Source: Streptomyces sp. SAJ15
GTDB taxonomy: Bacteria; Actinomycetota; Actinomycetes; Streptomycetales; Streptomycetaceae
NCBI RefSeq assembly: GCF_007595705.1
Contig: NZ_NISY01000004.1
Span: forward strand, 558,001 to 622,000
Length of the DNA: 64,000 nt
Direction: 5' to 3'
The position numbers and the translations under genes were made by a program. Of this stretch, positions 34,601-43,155 are shown piece by piece. Position 1 is the stretch's first letter; each line of letters starts with the position of its first letter. The notes beneath the pieces are model-generated. The model did not search any database, was not told where the DNA came from, and saw only the letters and a program-made list of their open reading frames with translations.

Positions 34601-36138
34601 AGTGCAACGTCCGCCGGGAACGCCAGAACAGTCAAGCGCGCACTGTTCGGTACGAACTCCGAGGACGGCCGGCCGCTCTTGGATTCGCCTTGGGCGTCGA
34701 TGCCATCTGCTTCGAGCTCAAGCCGCTCAACCTCGACGATCCTGCTGTCAGGGAGTACCTCACTACGCCTCAGTGGCGCTCTCTGGCCTTCTTGCACACG
34801 GTTCAGGATGATCCGGCCTTGGCCGAGATCTCCGACAGCTTCCAGAGGGAGCGCCTGGCCCAGATCTATCTGACCGCGTTCGCTCTGGCCGGACTCGACG
34901 GGAACCGCACGAACGCTGACGTCCGTGCGCTGCTGAAGAACGGTTCCTGGACTAACGATCTCTCCAAGATCTTCCAAGTGCTCTACCGTGACTCCGACGT
35001 GACTGAGCAGGAGGTCGACGGTGATCGACTCGTGTCAGAGTTGATCAAGCTTGTCGCCAACAGCACGGTCATCACAGCTCTGGACAGGGCAGCAGAGCTG
35101 CTGGTAGCAGAGGACATTTCAGCCGAGACCAGCCCGCTCGCGCGGCGCACATACCGCGACACGATGGCAGCCGCGATTCTCGCTGCTGCTCAACGCGCGT
35201 GCCCGAACGCACAGGACGGCGATCTCATCGTTGACACACTTCCCGGTGAGGGAGGGGACTCGCTCACCGAGGTGTGGCTCAGCGAAACGTCCGTGGGTGG
35301 GTTGGGGATCGTCGAGCAGTTGGTCGACTTCTACTCGAAGGATCCCCGGCAATTCTGGGGGCTTGTGACGAGCAGCCTCGCGCCAAGCGAATACGAGTAC
35401 GTCGACGCCACGCTGACCCGGTTCCTCCGGCACGTCATCGACGAACCCAGCGGAACAGCTGCCCAGGCAATGGCGACACTCCGGGCCGGCAGTTCCGCCA
35501 AAGAAGCCGAGGACGCTCTGGACGTCCTTCGCGAGGCCTGGGCACGGCTCGACGGCCCGCCTCGGCATGCAGCCGTTGCTGCCCTGTCCACAAGGCTTCT
35601 GCGCCCGGGGTCCGGGCCCGATACTGACGTCACCGCTCTCGTCCTTGTTGACGCATGGACGGAGTTGGAGCAACGTCTCCGGGTCGAGGTCGACGCCCGC
35701 GTGATCGCATACGCCGTGGGATCCGGCAAGCTCAAGTTGGAAGGGGCCCGGTCCCTGACCGCAGACCAGGTCTTCAGTCTTCTCTGGCCTCGTGGCCACC
35801 AGGCCCGCACTCAAGACTTGAAGCACTACCAGCCATACGCTGACGACCCCGTCCTCGAGCGTCTGCTGGTCCAAGCCGCACACGATGACCGTGTACCGGT
35901 GATCGACGTGACCAAGCCCACCTGGGATAACGCCTATCGGCAGCAACTGACCGCAACCTCAGCTGTCGAGCTGGTCTGTCCAGCGGGAGACGCAACTCTG
36001 ATGGCTCAGGCCCTGAAGCAGGTTCCGGTCACGCCCATCGACCGGGATGTGCTGCGCGTCTACGGAGAAATCTGCGGCGTGGTCCGCCACCAAAACGAGA
36101 TTCGAGTCAGGGTCGAACTGAGGGAGGCAGCCCAGTGA
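31633..36138 (+). CDS. dpdJ: DpdJ, giant DEAD/DEAH-box helicase with zinc insert and DUF1998-like tail
   Basis: A 1501-residue protein. The Q-type segment FQLEATQAVFSSLQG (~176-190) is followed by Walker A IIVSAGTGSGKTLSFYLPAF (~197-216). A Cys-rich insert CPFLPCPSPEC...CRRCGD (~305-340) probably binds zinc; next come DEVH (LMLLDEVHTYSGVHGAQ, ~394-410), GLSATLRDANQF and motif VI FIQRRGRAGRERGTRPL (~636-652). Near the C-terminus LTEVWLSETSVGGLGIVEQLV (~1212-1232) resembles the glycine-rich DUF1998 end of COG1205 helicases. I start at the GTG at 31633 (GAGGAAGG upstream; GTGA overlap with dpdI). It is the largest restriction protein of the cluster and presumably translocates on DNA. Confidence 0.87.
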   Translation: MNQSTVGRKFANELLNQLEDLEMPLLMWGVTEGALSEDDVLNCIEQFLDECDNPPALSAVEILREMQGRALLFKVPWPSDGSIRYRTRFAEALRLTAGLRQLFRPRGDWADDIPNGWWRQGKRLVADYRLHVRYRRYPDRDIPGSQALKELRTLPGWGDLQDRVAQDQLGGKNLARFQLEATQAVFSSLQGQNRSKGIIVSAGTGSGKTLSFYLPAFAAIAEHATNRVQNRIHTLALYPRTELLRDQLRDAIINARSVQSALVSQGKRPLRLGALYGGTPNHADDWRLQPGRGSGRWARVGDGAVCPFLPCPSPECEDGELIWSDRDRAERVERLICRRCGDEIPDGQLALTRESLKKNPPHLLFTTTEMLNNCSADGYLDSLLGWRGGSVPSLMLLDEVHTYSGVHGAQVAYLLRRWRDAVGKPVTFVGLSATLRDANQFFAQLVGLRESDVDPIAPDDATMVREGREYALALRGDPVSGASLLSTSIQTAMLWGRVLDNGDDAFLYGSTGFLFTDALDVTNRFYKYLRDAEGDQDHRGRTSRRGDVLAGLRSRARPEPGPRYLEGQNWELVERVGHELDPDLRMHPLIIGRTSSQDAGVNRNANLTIATASLEVGFNDPRVGLVLQHKAPRNAASFIQRRGRAGRERGTRPLTIVTLSDYGRDRLAYQGYETLFAPEVAATTLPLKNRYVLKIQGAQALLDWAGRRMRVQVGRGDVRKLLTTPDDPRILSEYENERLGLIKILHQLLTEERVQDEFARHLVKALKISVDEAQAVLWEQPRSLLMAVVPTALRRLRSRWEPLVNDPGMGKKAMLPEFITRTLFEPLNLPEVDLELPFDNGDGSIEHMPIGKALTEAVPGRVSRRFGYLDDTHRTWLPIPDEDGHVLNLREIVTEGRLEGTWQPHGHDGANFEVVRPLSLALSQPDPDIVDQSHGQPQWGTQIVVEDDAPLSEGTVPKPSPWQRRIDTVSFATHAAGNPVQVRRMTFGAECNVRRERQNSQARTVRYELRGRPAALGFALGVDAICFELKPLNLDDPAVREYLTTPQWRSLAFLHTVQDDPALAEISDSFQRERLAQIYLTAFALAGLDGNRTNADVRALLKNGSWTNDLSKIFQVLYRDSDVTEQEVDGDRLVSELIKLVANSTVITALDRAAELLVAEDISAETSPLARRTYRDTMAAAILAAAQRACPNAQDGDLIVDTLPGEGGDSLTEVWLSETSVGGLGIVEQLVDFYSKDPRQFWGLVTSSLAPSEYEYVDATLTRFLRHVIDEPSGTAAQAMATLRAGSSAKEAEDALDVLREAWARLDGPPRHAAVAALSTRLLRPGSGPDTDVTALVLVDAWTELEQRLRVEVDARVIAYAVGSGKLKLEGARSLTADQVFSLLWPRGHQARTQDLKHYQPYADDPVLERLLVQAAHDDRVPVIDVTKPTWDNAYRQQLTATSAVELVCPAGDATLMAQALKQVPVTPIDRDVLRVYGEICGVVRHQNEIRVRVELREAAQ

Positions 36139-36656
36139 AGTCCCAGGAACGAACCCTCCGCACTGGGCAGCACACCGCGATTCGCGTTGACACCATGCTG
36201 TCCGCCGCGCTGATTGCGGAGTTCATCGCACCCAGCGACCACCTGTGGTTGGTGTCCGCATGGATCACCGACGTTCAGGTCCTCGACAACAGCCACGGCG
36301 CCTACGACGCACTCTTTGGAGACACCCCTCCCGTGGGGTGCCGACTCTCAGACGCAGTGGCCCGCATCGCCCATGGTGGCGCACAGGTACACGTCGTGAC
36401 CCGCGATGATCCCCACAACGAGGACTTCCTGCGCCGCCTGATGAAGGCGGCATCAGGAACGAAGCTTCACATCGTCCGCGACCCGGATATCCACGAGAAG
36501 ACGCTGTGCGGGAATGACTGGATGCTGAGTGGATCGATGAACTTCACGATCCGAGGCATGGCCCGGAACGACGAAAAGATCACTTACCGGGCAGGCAGCG
36601 ACGCTGCCGCTCAAGCACGCATTGACCTGGCCGAGCGGTGGGGGAACGGAGAATGA
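36135..36656 (+). CDS. dpdK: DpdK, phospholipase-D-superfamily nuclease-like protein
   Basis: A 173-residue protein with one HKD motif: H120-x-K122 ... D128 ... SGSMN (132-136), in the segment DIHEKTLCGNDWMLSGSMNFT. An N-terminal half (FIAPSDHLWLVSAWITDVQVLD) gives the typical PLD strand-helix start. Single-HKD proteins of this size (like Nuc and BfiI nuclease) dimerise to form one active site. It is the only clear nuclease-type catalytic motif in the operon, hence the best candidate for the enzyme that cuts unmodified DNA. The spacing between K and D is one residue longer than the classical HxKx4D pattern, so activity needs testing. Confidence 0.82.
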   Translation: MKSQERTLRTGQHTAIRVDTMLSAALIAEFIAPSDHLWLVSAWITDVQVLDNSHGAYDALFGDTPPVGCRLSDAVARIAHGGAQVHVVTRDDPHNEDFLRRLMKAASGTKLHIVRDPDIHEKTLCGNDWMLSGSMNFTIRGMARNDEKITYRAGSDAAAQARIDLAERWGNGE

Positions 36657-38674
36657 ACCAGACCACGTCCTGGACCATTGATCGTATCCAGGCGTTCCTG
36701 CACAGGTTCTTCGGCGAGGGCAACGACGCGTGGCCCAAGATGGACCCCAAGCACTCGTGGACGGCGCGCACCGAGCCCTTCGTCAAGATCGCGTTGGGCG
36801 ATAACGACGCGCCCATCGTTCTCCCTCGTTGGGTCGCTGAAAACCAGTCGTACTCGATGTACGCCATCGCGCGTGACCCAGCAGATGTCGGCAAGACAGC
36901 TGAACTCATTGAGGCATTTGCCGGGCCTACGTACATCTACTGCAACATGGAGCGCGGTGGCCTTCGTCCAAGTCTCCTCAACCGTGACGATCCCGTAGAA
37001 CGCGCCGTCATCGACCTGGCTGGCGAACGTTCCACTTTCCGGCTGACAACCGGGGAAAGCGACAAGTACCGGCAGGGCCTGACTGATGCTCTGCTACTGA
37101 TGCAGCAGACCTACCTGAGGCGTCCGCCAAGGCTATGGCGCGTAGTAAAGCCGGTCGGGCGTCTCATCGCCGAGTTCGACGCGGCTCTCGCGGCCGGCGG
37201 CGAAGCTGCGTCGCTTGACCTCCTTGAGCAACTGGCCGCCGCGGGCGGGCTTACCGCGACGAATCTCGCGCATCTCAAGCTCAAGAGACTTGACCGTCTC
37301 GGAGCGAGTACCAAGGTGCTGGAGTTCCCGGCACTCCAGGACGTAGCCAGGCAAGATCCTCCTGCGCCGGTGAAGGCAGCAATCCTGAACGCCGTGTACA
37401 CCGTTGCTCTGGAGGAGCCACTCGCGGCTCGGAATCTGGAGGCGGCCAAGTCCAACCTCATCACCCACGGCAGGGCCGTCCCCGAGCTGCTAGCAGGCGA
37501 CCCGCGGTCGTATGGACCGCAGGCCATGACGGTGCTCCTACTGGCTTGCGTGATCCTCAAGAACGCAGAGGCCGCACGCCGGTTCGTGACGGCTGCTGAG
37601 GACCTTGACCAAACACCCGAGATCCCCACGCTTGTGTTGAACGAGGCCAATGCGCTCATTGCGCAGGCTTCGGACGACCTTGATGCCTCCACAGTCGCGC
37701 AACCCGAGCAGTCGGCAGACACGGCCACTCCGATCAACGATTGGCCAGCCCTGTTCTTCGCGCTCGCCGAGGGCGACAGCGCGGCGAAGGACGCACTGGA
37801 TGAGGAACAGTGGACCCTGTGGCCCACTCCTGCAGAGCACGATGGGACCCTCGCCGAGTTCCTGGACGGGTTGAGCGACGGTGCGGCGCGAGAACTATGG
37901 CGGGCAGTGGGCTCGTTCATCGATGCCGTGGGCTACGACGACCCCGCACCCGAATGCGCCCACGCATTCATCCGCAACGCAGTGCTTTTCAACCGCTACA
38001 GCCCTGGCGACTTGGCGGCCTTGCAGGCGCTGATGGAGATCGCACTTCGCGCAGCTCCCTCTGCCGAGCAGTACGCGGAGATCCTTAAGGACATCGGTTC
38101 GGACACGGATCGGTGGGTTGCTCCCGAACGGGCCTCGGCTGTCTTGGACTTCGTCGACCGCTTGTTCCTTGCAGCGTGCCCTGATCCTGAGGCCCGCACG
38201 AGCCTGTGCTCGCAACTGCTCGGGCCTCTGTCTGCGCACAGCCGCCGCCTCACTGAGGCAGACCTTGCCTTTGCCCGCCGGCTCTCTGAAGACCTCGGCA
38301 TCAGCTTCTCCTGGGATGCTCCTGCTGGCGAAGACGGCAAGGAGAGCACGCCCGTCGAGTTCCCCTCGGCGACACTGCTGCTCTACTCACTGGACGAGGC
38401 AGTGCTCACCCGATGCCAGGAGGAACTGAAGCGGCTCGCTCCCGCTGTGAAGGTCTTGACGGCTTACGACCACGTAGGCACGCCGCAGCTGCGGCAGAAG
38501 GCCCGTACTGCGAATGTGATCGTTTTGGCCACGCGCTGCGCCAAGCACGCGGCCACCGGCTTCATTGATCAGAACAAGACGACAAAGCACGTCGGATATG
38601 CGAACGGGAGTGGCTCCGCATCACTCCTCCGCGCTGCGGTCGATGCGCTCCGCCTCGCAGCAGCAGAGTCCTAA
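36653..38674 (+). CDS. dpdD: DpdD, last gene of the restriction operon
   Basis: A 673-residue soluble protein. The ATG at 36653 overlaps the dpdK stop and follows GGAG. The middle (~120-560) is helical repeat-like. The C-terminus (~600-673) ...VKVLTAYDHVGTPQLRQKARTANVIVLATRCAKHAATGFIDQN...HVGYANGSGSASLLRAAVDAL resembles the DUF2325-type end (H near 'K/HAA', then strand, G-S-G-S, helix). Name by gene order and overall resemblance to DpdD of described clusters; biochemical role unknown. Transcription ends at the hairpin that follows. Confidence 0.72.
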   Translation: MNQTTSWTIDRIQAFLHRFFGEGNDAWPKMDPKHSWTARTEPFVKIALGDNDAPIVLPRWVAENQSYSMYAIARDPADVGKTAELIEAFAGPTYIYCNMERGGLRPSLLNRDDPVERAVIDLAGERSTFRLTTGESDKYRQGLTDALLLMQQTYLRRPPRLWRVVKPVGRLIAEFDAALAAGGEAASLDLLEQLAAAGGLTATNLAHLKLKRLDRLGASTKVLEFPALQDVARQDPPAPVKAAILNAVYTVALEEPLAARNLEAAKSNLITHGRAVPELLAGDPRSYGPQAMTVLLLACVILKNAEAARRFVTAAEDLDQTPEIPTLVLNEANALIAQASDDLDASTVAQPEQSADTATPINDWPALFFALAEGDSAAKDALDEEQWTLWPTPAEHDGTLAEFLDGLSDGAARELWRAVGSFIDAVGYDDPAPECAHAFIRNAVLFNRYSPGDLAALQALMEIALRAAPSAEQYAEILKDIGSDTDRWVAPERASAVLDFVDRLFLAACPDPEARTSLCSQLLGPLSAHSRRLTEADLAFARRLSEDLGISFSWDAPAGEDGKESTPVEFPSATLLLYSLDEAVLTRCQEELKRLAPAVKVLTAYDHVGTPQLRQKARTANVIVLATRCAKHAATGFIDQNKTTKHVGYANGSGSASLLRAAVDALRLAAAES

Positions 38675-38680
38675 CAGAAT

Positions 38681-38708
38681 GGCGGCCGCCCAGGACCGGG
38701 CGGCCGCC
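38681..38708. terminator. Bidirectional terminator between dpdD and dpdB1
   Basis: GGCGGCCGCCC-AGGACC-GGGCGGCCGCC, an 11-bp perfect stem between two convergent genes. Confidence 0.85.
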
Positions 38709-38730
38709 GCAGCAAGGCGCGAGCTATGGG

Positions 38731-39828
38731 CTATGCGCTGACTCGGGCTTGCAGATAGCTGCTGAGCAGCCGTACGTCCTTGGACGTATTCTGCAGGCTG
38801 TTCCAGTTGGGCTGATGGTCATCTCCGAAGTTCCATTTCCCCGAGGTCCAGGCCACGTGCTCTTCCAGCCCACGCAGAATGGCACGAACGTCATCCCAGT
38901 CGACCTTGTCGACCGGGACATCCGCAGTGAGCCGGTCCATGACGAAGCCCATCGCCTGGATGCCCACCCCATGGGTCAGCCTGGACTCCTTCGGGGGCTT
39001 CCCCCACGCCTCCCGGAAGATGCTTGCCACTGGCGTCCAGAAGGCCAGCAGGTGGGCCAGCATCCGCTCCTCGTCCCCGGTGCCGTCGGTGGCGTTGCGG
39101 TACTGGTACAAGGCGCCCTCGTAGATGCTGTGCTCCAGCATCTTCAGAACGCTGTTGTCCTTGATGTCTCCGGTCGGGGATGTGGGACTGCTGATTCTTC
39201 CGCTGAAGGGACCGTCCCCCATATTCAGGTGGACCATGAGCCTCGCGGCGAGTGCCCTGCGCGCGAGTGAGCGCGGCAGCTGGCCGGTGGTCTCGGGCAG
39301 GAGCTCGTACACGAGTCCCTTGGGGAGCGGCTTGGTGGAGTTGACCAGGATGAACTGCGACCGCTGCTCTTCCTGCCCGGAGGCGATGAAGCCCACGGCG
39401 GCGACAGGGAACTCAGCGAGGTCAGCGTCCCTGATGGCCGCGCTGCGCTGCTGTCCGTCCACGAGCCAGGCGGGCTTCTCGTCGTCGGCCAGTGACTCGT
39501 CGACCGGGATGATCAGCTCGCCCGGGATGGAGTACTTCACATCGCCGCCGCGGACCGCTGGTTCGAACCTCACCCGCTCGTCGAATGCGAGGACCACGGC
39601 GTTAGGGAGCATCGCTCCCTCGGACTCGAGGTAGCGGCGGATTGAGCGGATGTGGCTGAGGACCTCGGGCCGCTGGTACCCCTGCAACCGCTTCTGGTCA
39701 TCACGGCGGATGCGCGATACGGCGGCGAAGTCATGCAGTTTCTTGCCGTCGACGGCGAAGCAGTAGATCTCCTTGGTGCCTTGGAGGATCTTGAGGGCGG
39801 GTAGCTTCAGCTCGTAGCGGTCGGCCAC
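38731..39828 (-). CDS. dpdB: DpdB-like DGQQR protein, paralogue 1
   Basis: A 365-residue DndB/ParB-like protein of the DGQHR family: LVDGQQRSAAI (DGQQR at 124-128) is the family motif, and GYQRPEVLSHIRSIRRYLESEGAMLPNAVVLAFDE (~50-85) is the conserved lead-in. In Salmonella, DpdB works with DpdA to place preQ0 into DNA; it has ATPase activity. Starts with GTG after AGGAGATGAT, 47 nt after the dpdA stop. It is the last gene of the leftward operon dpdC-dpdB2-dpdA-dpdB1. It shares the motif position with the second copy (also 124-128), but overall identity is moderate, so the copies are not a recent duplication. Confidence 0.82.
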   Translation of the reverse strand: MADRYELKLPALKILQGTKEIYCFAVDGKKLHDFAAVSRIRRDDQKRLQGYQRPEVLSHIRSIRRYLESEGAMLPNAVVLAFDERVRFEPAVRGGDVKYSIPGELIIPVDESLADDEKPAWLVDGQQRSAAIRDADLAEFPVAAVGFIASGQEEQRSQFILVNSTKPLPKGLVYELLPETTGQLPRSLARRALAARLMVHLNMGDGPFSGRISSPTSPTGDIKDNSVLKMLEHSIYEGALYQYRNATDGTGDEERMLAHLLAFWTPVASIFREAWGKPPKESRLTHGVGIQAMGFVMDRLTADVPVDKVDWDDVRAILRGLEEHVAWTSGKWNFGDDHQPNWNSLQNTSKDVRLLSSYLQARVSA

Positions 39829-39875
39829 ATCATCTCCTGTTGGGTTACTTTGGGTGTTATGCGCGTTCTGGGTGA

Positions 39876-41129
39876 TTATGTGAACGACAGCTTGCGCATC
39901 TTTGCTTCGAGTACCGTCATGTTATGGAATCCGCGGCGCTTGTTACGCTCGGACCCACGGAATATGACCATCTCGATCTTGTGTTCCCGGCAGAGGTCGC
40001 ATGTGCAGTGCTTCCATGGCCTGTCAGCCAGCGTGGCGCCGTATCGCTTCAGTTGGTTGTCCAACTGCTTCAGCTTCTTGGCATCGCCGAGGAGCACCTG
40101 GTAGCGGCGCAAGGCATCCAAGACCTCTGAGGCATCCACCAAATCCTTGTCGTAATCACGCAGCAGTTGAAGGCACTCTCGCTCGGCCTTGATTGCTTCG
40201 GATTGGGATACGACGCCGGCCAGGATCAATCGCTTGAGAGCTGGATTTCCGTCGACCTGTGGAACGCGAATCGCCGTGTAGGCCTTATCTGCGGTGTGAT
40301 AATTGTTGCGCTCATCCATAAAGGCCTGACGGAAAGCAGAGGTGCTATCGAAGCTTTCTACGTGAAATTTCGCGAATTCTTCCATGCTGTCTACGCGAGT
40401 GATTCCGAGGAGATGGAAGTCAACTCCTTCTGCGCGAACTTGTGCAATCCTCTTCAGGCACGCCACGATCTCGGGCGTCTTTAGTGGAACCATGCCGCCT
40501 AGGGCAATCCGCTTGTAGCCCATTTTCTGAAGTCGGGCAACGCTGTCGGCGTAGCTGTCCGGGCTCCAGCCCTGTGCTGCGCCGACCGGTTCGAGCTTGT
40601 CGTCTTCTTCCAGGATTTTGGAATTGCGTGATCGGACAGCAGCGATGAATTCTTCAGCCAACTCCAGCGAGATCTCGCGTCGCTTTACCCATGCAGGGTT
40701 TGCGTCCTCTTCGGTGAGTTCGGGCTCATATCCGAAGATTACGTGGTCGATGCTGATTCCGGAGTTGAACTTGCAGCCGATATAGAAGTCGAGTACCTGA
40801 TCAACCGTATAGGGTGGGCGCTCTTCATTGATATAGTTGAAGGCTCCGCAGTCTCCCAGACTGCTCATAGTCTTGGGGAGCCTGAAGAAATTCCGCACGC
40901 CAAGCCGGTAGAGACGTTCACGCTGCGGTGCGCTGTACTTACCCGCCCCCTTGACGGACCCGTCGACAATGGCCTTGCTGACCAGGATGCCGTCGTAAGG
41001 TGCCGGCTTCACAGCCTGATGGGCGTAGAAATCGTCCCGTTGTCGGACGCGAAAAGGAGAATACTCGTCATTGAGGAAGTCATAACTCGGACTGACCTGG
41101 TCCTGACTGTCCGGAAAGTAGAACCTCAC
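39876..41129 (-). CDS. dpdA: DpdA, DNA-guanine transglycosylase (7-deazaguanine insertion)
   Basis: A 417-residue TGT-fold protein. The conserved aspartates are D93 (MSSLGDCGAFNYI, general acid/base site) and D261 (HVESFDSTSAFRQAF, nucleophile-type site). The zinc site CTCDLC (C375, C377, C380) plus H402 follows the tRNA-guanine transglycosylase pattern CxCx2C...H. Sequence context (the 'DSTSAF' box, no tRNA-TGT PUA part) fits DpdA, which swaps guanine in DNA for preQ0, rather than a tRNA TGT. Overlaps the upstream dpdB2 stop by 4 nt. This is the defining gene of the system; codons are more AT-rich than those of the restriction operon. Confidence 0.92.
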   Translation of the reverse strand: MRFYFPDSQDQVSPSYDFLNDEYSPFRVRQRDDFYAHQAVKPAPYDGILVSKAIVDGSVKGAGKYSAPQRERLYRLGVRNFFRLPKTMSSLGDCGAFNYINEERPPYTVDQVLDFYIGCKFNSGISIDHVIFGYEPELTEEDANPAWVKRREISLELAEEFIAAVRSRNSKILEEDDKLEPVGAAQGWSPDSYADSVARLQKMGYKRIALGGMVPLKTPEIVACLKRIAQVRAEGVDFHLLGITRVDSMEEFAKFHVESFDSTSAFRQAFMDERNNYHTADKAYTAIRVPQVDGNPALKRLILAGVVSQSEAIKAERECLQLLRDYDKDLVDASEVLDALRRYQVLLGDAKKLKQLDNQLKRYGATLADRPWKHCTCDLCREHKIEMVIFRGSERNKRRGFHNMTVLEAKMRKLSFT

Positions 41130-42268
41130 GCTGCGCCCATCCTTGCCTTCTGGTAAACGCGAATCAGGTAATTTGACAGGATGTTGATGTGCTTTGTGAT
41201 GTTCTCCAATTCGTTCCAGTTGTAGTTAATCTCGGGCCAGCGCCCCTTGGTCCAGCGGCAGTAGGGTTCGACCAGGGCCAATTCGGCCATGACCTTGCTG
41301 TACGCCTCATCCGAGTTGATGTCTACTTCAAACATCACTCTCTCCATGACGCGGTCCATGAGCTGGCCCATTGACCGAATGCCGACGCCGTGCATTAGTC
41401 GGCTCTTATTGGGGGAGATTCCCCAGGCGTCAGGAAAGGTGTCTCGCACGGCCGTCCAGTAGACGACAAGGATCTTGCGAATGGTGCTCGTATCAATGGT
41501 TCCGCTGGACAAGTCTTTGTAAGGGAAGAGCACCCCAGAAGGCGACAATGACGCGGTGATCGCCTGAAGCAGACTGTTGTCCTTAACGACCGTCTCAGAT
41601 TTCCGGCTAGCTGTCGTCGACGCTTGTTTGATCAGGCCCTTAAAGGGTGAGTCGCCATCCTGGCTTAGTGCATTCACCAAGATCGCCGGAAGTTTACGAG
41701 CCGAGAGCTTGGTAGGCAGTTGAGTGTTTACTTCCGGTAGGAGTTCGGAAACCAGGTCGCTGGGGAGCGGCGACACTGTATTGACCCGCAAAAACTGCTC
41801 GCGCTGGACATGCAGATCTTCGGAAACGAAGCCAGCCACTGTGATAGGCAACTTGGCATTCCGAGTACGGGCAAGGGCCAGGCTCCGCTGCTGGCCATCA
41901 ACGATGAGAGCCGGACGGGGAGCCTCCCGTGACTCTGGCAGTGGGATCTCAAGCATCCCAATGGTTGCAAGGCCGTCGCTAGGGTTCGGTCCGCGGCTTC
42001 CTCTGAAGCGTACTGAGGATGGGAGTGCGAGGATGAGTCCGTTCGGAAACAGCACCTCGTCCCCGTCCAGATACTCCAAGATCTGCTTTACGTGCTGTTT
42101 CTTCTCGGGGCGCTGGTAGCCGAGGAGCTTTCCGGCCTCATCGCGTGAAATCCGCGCAACGTCGGCTACGAGGTCGACTTCTCCGGCTTCCAGGGCAAAA
42201 AGGTACAAGGGGATGTCGGGGTGCTGATTGATCCGCAGAGCTCTGCGTGTGATGAGGTTCTCGGTCAC
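41126..42268 (-). CDS. dpdB: DpdB-like DGQQR protein, paralogue 2
   Basis: A 380-residue protein, the second DGQHR member: LIVDGQQRSLALARTRNAKLPITVAGF (DGQQR at 124-128), preceded by GYQRPEKKQHVKQILEYLDGDEVLFPNGLILAL. The C-terminal parts of both paralogues share SRL(T/M)HGVGI and a final helix-rich end with WN.L.N, which supports homology along the full length. It overlaps dpdC (upstream) and dpdA (downstream) by 4 nt each. Two copies could form a heteromer on DpdA, or give different sequence targets. Only one DpdB is usual in the described clusters, as I recall them. Confidence 0.8.
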   Translation of the reverse strand: MTENLITRRALRINQHPDIPLYLFALEAGEVDLVADVARISRDEAGKLLGYQRPEKKQHVKQILEYLDGDEVLFPNGLILALPSSVRFRGSRGPNPSDGLATIGMLEIPLPESREAPRPALIVDGQQRSLALARTRNAKLPITVAGFVSEDLHVQREQFLRVNTVSPLPSDLVSELLPEVNTQLPTKLSARKLPAILVNALSQDGDSPFKGLIKQASTTASRKSETVVKDNSLLQAITASLSPSGVLFPYKDLSSGTIDTSTIRKILVVYWTAVRDTFPDAWGISPNKSRLMHGVGIRSMGQLMDRVMERVMFEVDINSDEAYSKVMAELALVEPYCRWTKGRWPEINYNWNELENITKHINILSNYLIRVYQKARMGAA

Positions 42269-43155
42269 TGATCCCCCATGGTTCGCTTGAACAGGGTGGC
42301 AAACCTGCTCTGTTCACATGCTCGGCCGCTGTCGCGCAAGATCCGCAACAGCCGCGTCCGGGAGATGCCCGGTTGAGCCTCCGTCTCCTGCCTAATGAAG
42401 GCGATGACCTCTGCATCGGTCATGGGCTGACGGTTGAGTTGTTCCGGCCTCGGTACAGCCGACGCCCACTCGTGCCAGGTGGAACTGGTGGTCTCAGACG
42501 TCAGTCGACTGTCCTCGCAGTGCTGGAGCCAGGAAGCGGCCATGCGGACATTGAGGCTCGTGAGGGTTCCGCCGAGCGCGAGTCGCAGCCCTGCATCGGA
42601 GGCGACTCTTCGGATGCCGGGGATCTCTTCGACACCGCCTACCAGCAGCGCCTCGCTCGCAACGGCACCCAGAGCTCGGAGTTCGGCTTCCATGGCCTTC
42701 GCGTAGACCTCGGACAGAACCATCAAGATGGGCCCGCTTTTTCCGAGTTCCTGCAATGTTGTGCGACTTTGTCCCTCTTGTAGGTACTTCCACCACTGGG
42801 CGCTTCCATCTGCAGAGGTGGCTACCGAGTCAGCGTGTCGCGTGCTGAATGTCGCCGCGTATGCCGGGGCCGGCTCGGATGCTGGCCGAAGGCCGAGGCC
42901 GGCGGACGCGACCCATAGCCGTGCGTCGAAACCAGCCTTGGCGGCCGTAGCGACGAGGCGACGCGACTGTGTCCAGTGGTCGCCGCAGTAGAGCCTGTCG
43001 AGTGGATGGGTAGCGGAGGCGTCCGCGACGCGCCCCTTCCAGATGGTCGAGCGTTCCTCCACGGTCCCAACTGGCAGTGACCTGGCGTGCAGTGAGGCTT
43101 CCGGCGCTACAGCCTTACGGTCCGTACATGTGACCACAAGTGAAAGTTGCCTCAC
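42265..43155 (-). CDS. dpdC: DpdC, converts DNA-bound preQ0 to the ADG form
   Basis: A 296-residue protein. The N-terminus LSLVVTCTDRKAVAPEASLHARSLP carries the C-T-D-R-K motif (near residues 10-14) of the DUF6884/DpdC group; LYCGDHWTQSRRLVATAAKAGFDARLWVASAGLGLRP (~55-92) has the strand-helix and the glycine-rich loop of the same fold. In Salmonella, DpdC hydrolyses the nitrile of dPreQ0 to the amide dADG. The first gene of the leftward modification operon; shares a 106-bp divergent promoter region with queC. Overlaps dpdB2 by 4 nt. Confidence 0.82.
   Translation of the reverse strand: MRQLSLVVTCTDRKAVAPEASLHARSLPVGTVEERSTIWKGRVADASATHPLDRLYCGDHWTQSRRLVATAAKAGFDARLWVASAGLGLRPASEPAPAYAATFSTRHADSVATSADGSAQWWKYLQEGQSRTTLQELGKSGPILMVLSEVYAKAMEAELRALGAVASEALLVGGVEEIPGIRRVASDAGLRLALGGTLTSLNVRMAASWLQHCEDSRLTSETTSSTWHEWASAVPRPEQLNRQPMTDAEVIAFIRQETEAQPGISRTRLLRILRDSGRACEQSRFATLFKRTMGDQ

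Noticed and set aside
39876..41129. Reading DpdA as an ordinary tRNA-guanine transglycosylase
   Set aside because: No tRNA-TGT partner context, DpdB neighbours on both sides, and a 'DSTSAF' type active site; a complete dpd restriction set lies next to it.
38731..42268. DGQQR proteins as DndB of phosphorothioate modification
   Set aside because: No DndA, C, D or E and no SspB-type genes are present; preQ0 genes and DpdA are.
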